From contig NC_080571.1 of assembly GCF_030247185.1 (NCBI RefSeq), positions 147,562,389 to 147,626,388 of the forward strand: a DNA stretch of 64,000 bases, given 5' to 3'. The notes under the pieces were generated by a model, which saw only the letters and a program-made list of their open reading frames with translations, had not been told where the DNA came from and searched no databases. Made by a program: the position numbers and the translations under genes. Position 1 is the first letter of the stretch. The number at the start of each line of letters is the position of its first letter. The stretch is from Malaya genurostris. Its lineage: Eukaryota; Arthropoda; Insecta; Diptera; Culicidae. This document shows, in pieces, positions 57,530-64,000 of this stretch.

Positions 57530-58895
57530 CGGGAAAAATGTTCCGAAAAGTGGTGAATATCGCAGTGAGTTCCTCAATTTGGTCCTTGTGAATGCTAGAA
57601 ACGAATCCCTACAACATATTGATAGTTTCTTTCAATGAATTATGCAAATCCGAAATGAAATAATCGACATTAAAATTCTGTGTGCGGCTATTTTTATAGC
57701 CGTTAGGACCGCCCATTAGTGAAAAAGCTACAAACGAAATCACATAAAAGGAAATCACTTAACAAAAATTCAATCAGTTTGGATTCAATCGCCACTGCGA
57801 GCAGATGTGTTTTGTGTCGTCTGCACAGCTAGTTTCGCTTTCGACAAGAGCGATTACGTCACAGCTGCCAGTCATTAGCATTGGGAAAAAACAACGGTGG
57901 AGAGCATTGCACAAAATCAGCCGTTCTAATGGCTCTAAAGGTTTTCTAAAGAACTATTAGGATTTGTTGTTCGCAAATCGAAAGGAAATATCCTCAGTTT
58001 AGTGCAAATCTAGAACAGTTTGGTTAGATTTGTGCACTTTTCGCTGTGTGAAATGTACAGTAATCGAGATCAAGTGAAGCCTTTTTTCGCGAAAAATGTT
58101 CCAGAGTTTAATGTCGTAGAGAACTACGCAATTTGACTCTTCTGAATGCTGGAAACGAATCTCTACAGCATATTGATAGTTTCTTTCAATAAATTATGCA
58201 AATCGGAAATGATATAATCGACATTAAAATTCTGTATGCGGCTATTTTTATAGCCGTTAGGACCGCCCATTAGTGATAAAGCTACAAACGAAAACAGGTA
58301 GAAACAAGCCTCTCAACAAAACTTGAATTAGTTTGGATTGTATCGCCACTGCGAGCAGATGTGTTTTGGTCGTCTGCACAATTAGTTTCGCTTTCGACAA
58401 GAGCGATTACGTCACAGCTGCCAGTCATTAGCATTGGTGAAAAAACAACGGTGGAGAGCATTGCACAAAATCAGCCGTTCTAATGGCTGTAAAAGTTTTC
58501 TAAAAAACTATTAGGATTTGTTGTTCGCAAATCGTAGGGAAATATCCTCAGTTTACTGCAAATCTAGAACAGTTTGGTTAGATTTGTGCACATTTCGCTG
58601 TGTGAAACTCAGTAAACGAGATCAAGTGAAGCCTTCTTTGTTTTTGCGAAAAATGTTCCAGAGTTTAATGTCGTAGAGAATTACGCAATTTGACCTTTCT
58701 GAATGCAAGAAACGAGTCCCTTCAGCATATTAATAGTTTGTTTCAATAAATTATGCAAATCTGAAATGAAATAATCAACATTAAAATTCTGAATGCGGCT
58801 ATTTTTATAGCCGTTAGGACCGCCCATTAGTGAAAAAGCTTCAAACGAAAACAGGTAGAAACAAGCCTCTCAACAAAAAGTGAAGCCTTCTTTGT
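57530..58895. repeat. tandem array, ~555-bp monomers, 2.3 copies
   Basis: Equivalent points (AATGCTRGAAACGA and similar) occur at 57592, 58146 and 58703. Shared text includes GGCTATTTTTATAGCCG (a small palindrome), TTAGGACCGCCCATTAGTG and CGATTACGTCACAGCTGCC. The third unit is cut short and joined to the unit start (GTGAAGCCTTCTTTG). It is contained within the block inserted in the mariner. No coding frame is recognised. Confidence 0.85.
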
Positions 58896-60094
58896 TTTTG
58901 CGAAAAATGTGCAAAGGGGAATGCTTGCATAATTCATACAATTGATCAACTAATTGATATTCGGAAGTGTTAAGGAACATGTCAGTTGTTTTCGTATTCA
59001 CGACATCCAGATATGTCTCTGACATTACCCACCCGCCTTTTTTTGGTATCGGCGGCACTTTTTTTCATCAAAAAGTTGTGTTTCATCAACACACGAAATT
59101 CCTTTTTTTTTCATTTTTTTTTTTCACAATAACAAAAGTAGTTTCACTCAAAACGCAATATCTCACAAACTAATAATCAGACAGCTGTCAAATTTATACA
59201 CGTATCTTTTGAAGGTTCGTACTAACTGAAAATGGTATCGATTTAATTCTAGTGACGCCCTCTCGTAGAAACGATACGAACTTTTCAGCCGATCTGTTAT
59301 ATGGAAAATAATTTCTTTTGTTTCATTTCTTATATAAGCCATATAAACTGCAAAATTTTCACTTTACAATAGTGATTGTCCCCAGGTCACCATATGTGAT
59401 TCAACTCCAGCTTTTTAAAAATCTATCTGCCATTACTTGCCCCCAAAATTTCAGCAGCACGAAGTACGAACGTGAGAATAGTATTCGGTGAAATCTGCAT
59501 AAACTGATTTAATTAGTTTTATTGCAGTAGGAAGTACATTATATGTACATTAGCATACGATTTTAAACGACGTTTTAAAGTGGACTATCAGTTTAATTTT
59601 TATCCAACCCAATCGTTTCGCAATCTTCCAATGATAAGTAATGATATTACGTTTAAAGTTTTCTAAGCTAATTTGTGATGTTCAACGCACACTTTTTATC
59701 AGGGCAATATTTACGAGACAATTAAACTTCTTAACTTCAGAAAAATAAAAATTTGCTTCCATCCCACCGCTAATTTTTATCTTCAATTTATTTCGAACAC
59801 TTGCACTCATGATTGCTGGCATTTTGACTCGCAGTGAGTCAAAAATTGACTCAATGTAAGCGCTATTCGTGCCTGATGATACTTGCTCTTGAAATGGTAG
59901 AGAATGGCACACGGCGGAGTAGCAACCAGCAAGAAAAAGCAAGATCTCTTCTCTCTCGCGAGTCGCTCAGGCAGTCACATATTAAGCATAGCTTTTGCCT
60001 CGTCCGGCATTACATGCTTTGCTGTCTCCGTTCTTGAATCGTTCGCAGGTGGTGAACGTTAATGAGCTGCGTGAGGCGAATTTCAGCAACCCTG

Positions 60095-60828
60095 TCCAGA
60101 ACTTCCGTTTTAGTAGGAATAAATTTATATAATATATCATTCTCTATTTTGAAATCTAGGAGACCATCAGGTGATGCTCTTACCTTTTCAAATAAATTTT
60201 AATACCAGTTGTCCCGTGCATCGATAGTCTCCACAGCCCGCGAGAGTGCGTCGGGGATGACGTTATCCTTCCCCCGCATGTGACGGATCTCGAGATCATA
60301 TGCTTGAAGCTCAATACTCCAACGGCTTAATCTCGATCTCCGTAACGATGACGAAATGAGTACCCTCGATATAAGGCCGGAATTTATCAATGGCCAAAAT
60401 CACCGCAAGCCCTTCTTTCTCCGATGCTGCATAAGCCTGTTGGGCTGGAGATAACTTCTGGGAAAAATAAGCTATCACCCTCTCTCCATTGTCGTGCTCT
60501 TGAACTAAAATCGCCGCCACGGCTGTGTCACTCGCATCACATTGAATTTGAAATGGTAGGTCAAAATTCGGGTTTGATAGAGCTGGAGCGCTTATTAGGC
60601 ATTCTTTTATGCTTCTGAAAGCTTGCTCCGCTAATTCGTTCCATTTTATCTTTGCAGGTTTTTCCGCAGAAGATTCGTTAAAGGACACAGCTCTTTGACT
60701 GAAATTAGGTATAAAACGCCTATAATAATTGGCCATGCCAAGGAACCGGCGCAACGCTCGTATTGATTGTGATGATTGCCACGATCCGATCCGGATTTGG
60801 CCTTAGACCTTCTGACGACAATACATAG
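60095..60828 (-). pseudogene. gypsy-C RT C-terminus and RNase H
   Basis: The RT end (YLGYVLSSEGLRPNPDRI) leads, after a frame change near 60755, into RFLGMANYYRRFIPNFS and RNase H: FQIQCDASDTAVAAILVQ, AYAASEKEGLAVILAIDKF and, after another frame change near 60330, HMRGKDNVIPDALSR. A stop follows at about 60199. The linker to integrase (FKIENDILYKFIPTKTEVLD) runs up to the insertion at 60094. The RNase H residues D-E-D are partly visible. Confidence 0.8.
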
Positions 60829-62748
60829 CCGAGATATGCTAGCCCACAAAAGCGACAAAATTTTCGTCGGGTTTGAGAGCGCTCTCCATAATGATGGCCG
60901 GTCTCTCTACAGTTGTAACATGTTCCTATTGAAGGACGTTTATATTGTTCCACTCCCTGACGCAATGTACTTTTACTTGAACCTTCCATAGGATCATGGT
61001 TAGACATTTGTTTTCCCTTGCTCTTGTCGATTATCTCGCTTGCGTTAATCATTGCGCTTTGCTTATTTTTATTTGGCATATTATATTTTTCGATATTTTT
61101 TAAATTTTTACCGTCATTGGCAGCTTGATTTGAGGAATAGATTTCATTTATCTGATTGCTACGCGGTTTATTTAGGTTGTCTGATGGACGCTGGAAATGA
61201 AGCCAGTTGTTCTCGTCGACCAGTCTACCGTAACGTTTCAATTTCGCTAATGATTTAATTCCTGCCCCTGTCATGGCATTTTTGTAGTCAAAACGCATGT
61301 TCCGCCATATAATTTCGAATTTTCTTCATTCGGAAATGGAACGAGTCATGAACTGAAATAATTTTGCCATGTCGTGTAAATAGTCCACAAATCTTTCTCC
61401 GCGCATTTGTCTTCTATTTGTGGCCTGGATTTCCAATTGAAAATCGAGATCTGGAGGAAGAAACTCTCTCTTCAGTTCTCGTTTCAACTCAGCCCAATTT
61501 CGAAATTCTCGATTGTCAGATGCATCGATGTACCAATCTTTGGCTCTCCCCGCAAACAAATGTATTGCCACCCCTGAAAAGCTCTCGATCTGATGTTTCC
61601 TCTGCCTTAGACCTCATTTTGATTTCCTTCAAAAATTCTGTCAACTTACGTCCATTGTCTCTTCCGTCATGTTTTAGTTTCCAATCTGAAATTGGAACCC
61701 TTTTCCATGAACTACTATCTCTTTTAATAGCTCTACTTTTATTTCTTGTTTTAATTTTAGTCTCCCGTGGATCGGATTCACTCGTTATCGATTCTGAGCA
61801 TTCGATACTGGACTCTTCGTCGAAAGTGTTTGACGACAAACTTTTTCGTCCACGTTCGCTTATTTTATGCGATCGTATCCTACGAACATTCCCTCTCTCT
61901 TTAATTTTTTTTGTTTCTTTCTGTCTTTAAGTGCTTTATCATTCAAGCTTTCACACTCGGTACTCTCGATCGAGTCTGAAGGATGTTTTGCTACCTCTTC
62001 CTTCTCCTCACGTTTGAATTTTCCCATTTTTTTATTACTTAAATCATCGATGTCGTTTTCATAATCTATCGTGTTAAATGAGCCCGAACTGTCACTGTTG
62101 GGTGTTTGTGACAAAATTTTCAATTTTTCGTTTAAATTCATTAATAATGATTCCAGTCTCTGCCTCCTTCCAATTTTTTCTCTTGCCTCCTTCCTCAAAT
62201 TTTCTTCCATCAAAATTTCCCTTTCTCTACGCTACGAACGCTTTCAAATGCTTGACCATTTCAATTGCTATCTCCTTTTTCCCTTGTTCATACAACGATA
62301 ATTCGTCTAAAATTTCATTTGATCAAGCTACTGATCCTTCGATTTCCTTTTTTTTTCTTCTTTTGAATTTTCATTGCTCTCCCCCGTTACATAATTATTC
62401 TTTCCTCCCACATCTACTTCTTTTCCACTTACACTCTCATTTAGTATTTCAATTTGACTTCTTACTTCTTCGATAGCTTGGCTAATATCCTTGTCTAATT
62501 TGTCTGCCTTCAGTAGTTCATCGAAGCGGGTTTCGATAATATCTGGGAAATATTTTTGAGTCATATTGGGAAATTTGTTTACTAATACTTTTAATTTCAA
62601 ATTGGTGTCTTCGTGCTTCTGGAGCTCTAGAAAGCATAAAAATTCTTACTCTGTAGTGGACCAGATGAGTTTTGAGCTTCTCTCGTTGGCGAACGTCAGT
62701 CTTCGGGTCGCCTAACAAATTTTTATTGATAGCTGTTTTAGAGTGCAC
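60828..62748 (-). pseudogene. gag: gypsy-C gag, fragmented, fused to RT remnant
   Basis: Gag is spread over several frames: a charged N-terminal half (62748-61840), then the retrotransposon Gag core at 61571-61326 (FAGRAKDWYID, NWAELKRELKREFLPPD, RMRGE-like RQMRGERFVDYLHD) and the nucleocapsid part at 61298-60828. The knuckles are CYNCRETGHHYGERS and a degraded FCRFCG. At FCRFCG the sequence passes directly, in frame, into LAYLGYVLSSEG of the RT thumb. Protease and the RT active site are absent. This is an internal deletion of well over 1 kb. Confidence 0.8.
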
Positions 62749-63360
62749 GAGTGAAATTTCTCGGGCAACCTCTATCTAATTTGGCGAGTAAACTACTGTG
62801 AAAGAGTTCATCTCCTTCTCTTCTCTCATTCTATCTTTCAATTTCCTTCTTTTAATACTCTCGTGTTCGCCGGAATCAAAATCAATATTTCTGATCGACA
62901 ACTCGTGCTCTACTTCATCGATTGATTAGCTACGTTTAGGTTTCTATAAAATATATGCAAGTCCATTTTGATTGTGTATGTGAATTAAATTAATGGGTTG
63001 GGAAATGGTAAGTATTTATCAATTGCACTTTGAATAAAGCTTTTTTGAATGAAAAAAAAATTGTTTTTATTTGAATTATTAAGTTGAATCAAGACCCATT
63101 AAAAGAAATATCTCTCAAGAGTGGACGGAAATTTAATTTGCCGTTGTTTAGCGAATCGACAACTACAGTTTATATCTTTTGCGGATGTACGCGCACTAGT
63201 AAGTAGATTCGATCTAAAAAAAATCAACCTATCGAGTGTTTTTGTGTTCCCAGCTAAACACCTTTTCACCTCACCAGCATGAGCAAAGCGAGCATTTTCT
63301 ATCGCAAATAATCTGTGAACCTTTCTTAAGCGCTTTTTTGTTGAACTTCTGATTGGTTTT

Positions 63361-63379
63361 GACTTTTAGTTGGGCGCCA
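63361..63379 (-). other. primer binding site of gypsy-C, tRNA-Lys type
   Basis: On the minus strand TGGCGCCCAACTAAAAGTC starts two bases after the LTR. TGGCGCCCAAC is the tRNA-Lys complement used by Gypsy and relatives. The leader 62750-63360 has no clear gene. Confidence 0.85.
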
Positions 63380-63381
63380 AT

Positions 63382-64000
63382 TGTTACTCTCCACCACAAC
63401 CGGACGGGTTGTGGTATCTAAGCCCCTAGTCCTTGGTCAGAGCCACGGGGACCGTCTGGGGTGGGCTCCAAAGGCCTCATTTTATGGCTAGCACGAGCTT
63501 GAGGCACGGAGGCTTCAGGGTCGGCTCAAGGTCACTTGTTCACCAGTCAGAAGAACCAACTACGGTCTCTCTTTTATAATTACAAATTTTTATTGTTAAC
63601 TTACAATTTATAGGTGTGCGTGTGAGTGTGTGGCCGGCCGGTGTATGATGGATCGTTGCGGGAAACTCTCTCCTGTTGTTCTGTTGCTACTCGGCGGTTC
63701 TGCGGACAATGGTGGGTGGATTTGACTCAAGCAGGTCTTAGTTAGCCTCAAATGCCGTTCTGGGGGGGACGAACGGAGGGCTTAACCGCCCTATTCTGTA
63801 AGCTGGTAGACAATTCCGCTGGTTTCGAGTGTACAACAAGTTGCTATGCCGCCATGATCCCAAATTCCGTAAATATAATGGGTCCTAGACGCCGATGACA
63901 AGGCCAGTATTAGGTATGCTACTGGGGCTTTCTTTAATATTCACATTTCATACCTGATTTTTCTGTCGCTTCCTTCTAACTTCTTTATTTCACAGGTAAT
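63382..64000 (-). repeat. gypsy-C 5' LTR, incomplete at window end
   Basis: The visible 619 bases match 49514-50115 and 41992-42593 with scattered substitutions and one extra stretch near 63764-63779 (GGGGACGAACGGAG). It starts TGTTACTCTCC on the plus strand. The rest lies outside the window. Confidence 0.9.

Larger units (their letters stand above)
56441..59114 (-). pseudogene. mariner transposase, split and internally deleted
   Basis: The ATG is at about 59114, followed by a poly-Lys start and about 20 recognisable codons up to KKSAADTK. The 57034-59043 insertion follows. The frame resumes with WLDECYPDSAPGEATIRKWF, FRTGHMSTEDDERSGRPKEA and the helix-turn-helix IEIADTLKISKERVGHIIHE. An in-frame TAG lies at 56747-56749. 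After VPRELTIDQKQQR the sequence jumps to LNELGFELLPHPPYSPDLAP, losing about 130 codons with the first two catalytic Asp. The end DRYNRCIASDGNYVE is intact. Only the third Asp (APSD) remains, so it is inactive. Confidence 0.85.
56372..59300 (-). mobile_element. mellifera-like mariner, split and deleted
   Basis: Inverted ends TAACAGTTCGGCTGAAAAG (left) and TAACAGATCGGCTGAAAAG (right, inverted), both continuing TTCGTATCGTTT, lie next to TA. The transposase is on the minus strand. A 2.0-kb block (57034-59043) is inserted after the first codons, and the gene has also lost most of its catalytic region. Confidence 0.85.
53676..60094. mobile_element. hAT-like insertion in gypsy-C pol
   Basis: An 8-bp direct duplication, TCCAGAAC, flanks it at 53668-53675 and 60095-60102. 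Its ends are inverted: CAAGGTTGCTGA and CAGGGTTGCTGA. Eight-base targets and CAGGG-type ends are the hAT signature. The pol frame resumes across one TSD copy. Subterminal regions carry repeated GACTC motifs (GACTCGCAGTGAGT at about 53852 and 59826). No hAT transposase is visible, so it is non-autonomous. Removing the nested mariner leaves about 3.5 kb. The interior 54000-56370 and 59300-59820 is A/T-rich without recognisable genes. Confidence 0.8.
49514..64000 (-). mobile_element. gypsy-C, Ty3/gypsy element with tRNA-Lys primer site
   Basis: On the minus strand the order is 5' LTR (from beyond 64000 to 63382), a tRNA-Lys-type primer site, leader, gag, a deletion, RT end and RNase H, integrase split by a hAT-like insertion, 3' UTR, purine tract and 3' LTR. 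The tRNA-Lys primer fits the Gypsy lineage. Protease and most of RT are missing. The 5' LTR runs off the window, so flanking duplications cannot be checked. Confidence 0.85.

Noticed and set aside
58870..59058. 62-codon minus-strand frame inside the block in the mariner
   Set aside because: It runs from mariner sequence across the insertion edge into repeat DNA, and no family was recognised.

Overview
The window looks like a transposable-element graveyard from an insect, most likely a mosquito (Aedes-like). The case rests on its mix of mosquito-type families (an ITmD37E-type transposon, mariners, CR1-, L1- and Jockey-type LINEs, Pao-Bel and Ty3/gypsy elements), its high AT content, and the dispersed repeat that begins with a 'TTTGCCTTTCTCATATAG' motif. 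The species call is inference. I found no convincing host gene, no structural RNA gene and no CRISPR array. Almost every coding stretch belongs to a mobile element, and most are broken.

Layout. (1) 1-9867: a mariner end at 1-80, then a full-length mdg1-like Ty3/gypsy element on the minus strand (two 425-bp LTRs at 117-541 and 9443-9867, tRNA-Arg-type primer site). Its gag is split by a deleted DD41D mariner (5162-6092) and by a 1.19-kb insertion with a 23-bp target-site duplication (TSD, 6327-7517). A (TA)n tract and short tandem repeats lie in the leader. (2) 9868-11800: decayed repeats and a Harbinger transposase remnant. (3) 11796-15949: an L1-like LINE on the plus strand, interrupted by an ITmD37E element (about 12555-13560) and by a foldback-shaped mariner (14195-15144). 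(4) 15952-25424: one inverted copy of an unclassified DNA-transposon-like repeat (called E1 here), interrupted by a Jockey-clade LINE (16330-20152, minus) and a nearly complete CR1-clade LINE (about 20.3-24.47 kb, plus). A second, uninterrupted E1 copy lies at 28468-29521. (5) 25427-29880: dispersed repeats and a 5'-truncated CR1 copy. (6) 29885-37650: remnant of a second gypsy element (gypsy-B, minus) split by a Pao-Bel element (30976-37389, plus) whose 3' end is deleted. (7) 37550-52582: a nearly perfect 7.5-kb head-to-tail duplication holding a satellite-like array, gypsy-B remnants and the 3' LTR of a third gypsy element (gypsy-C). (8) 49514-64000: gypsy-C on the minus strand, running off the window. 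It has a tRNA-Lys-type primer site, integrase split from RNase H by a 6.4-kb hAT-like insertion (53676-60094, 8-bp TSD) that itself contains a split mellifera-like mariner, and a gag joined directly to the RT/RNase H region by a large deletion.

The interest is mainly architectural. Several insertions can be ordered in time from target-site duplications and resumed reading frames. The most intact reading frames are CR1 ORF2 (1038 codons) and Jockey ORF1 (385 codons). I did not find a new cellular system; the best leads are the E1 repeat, the hAT-like insertion, the foldback mariner, the gag-RNase H deletion derivative and the near-identical tandem duplication. All coordinates of element ends are read by eye and may be off by a few bases.
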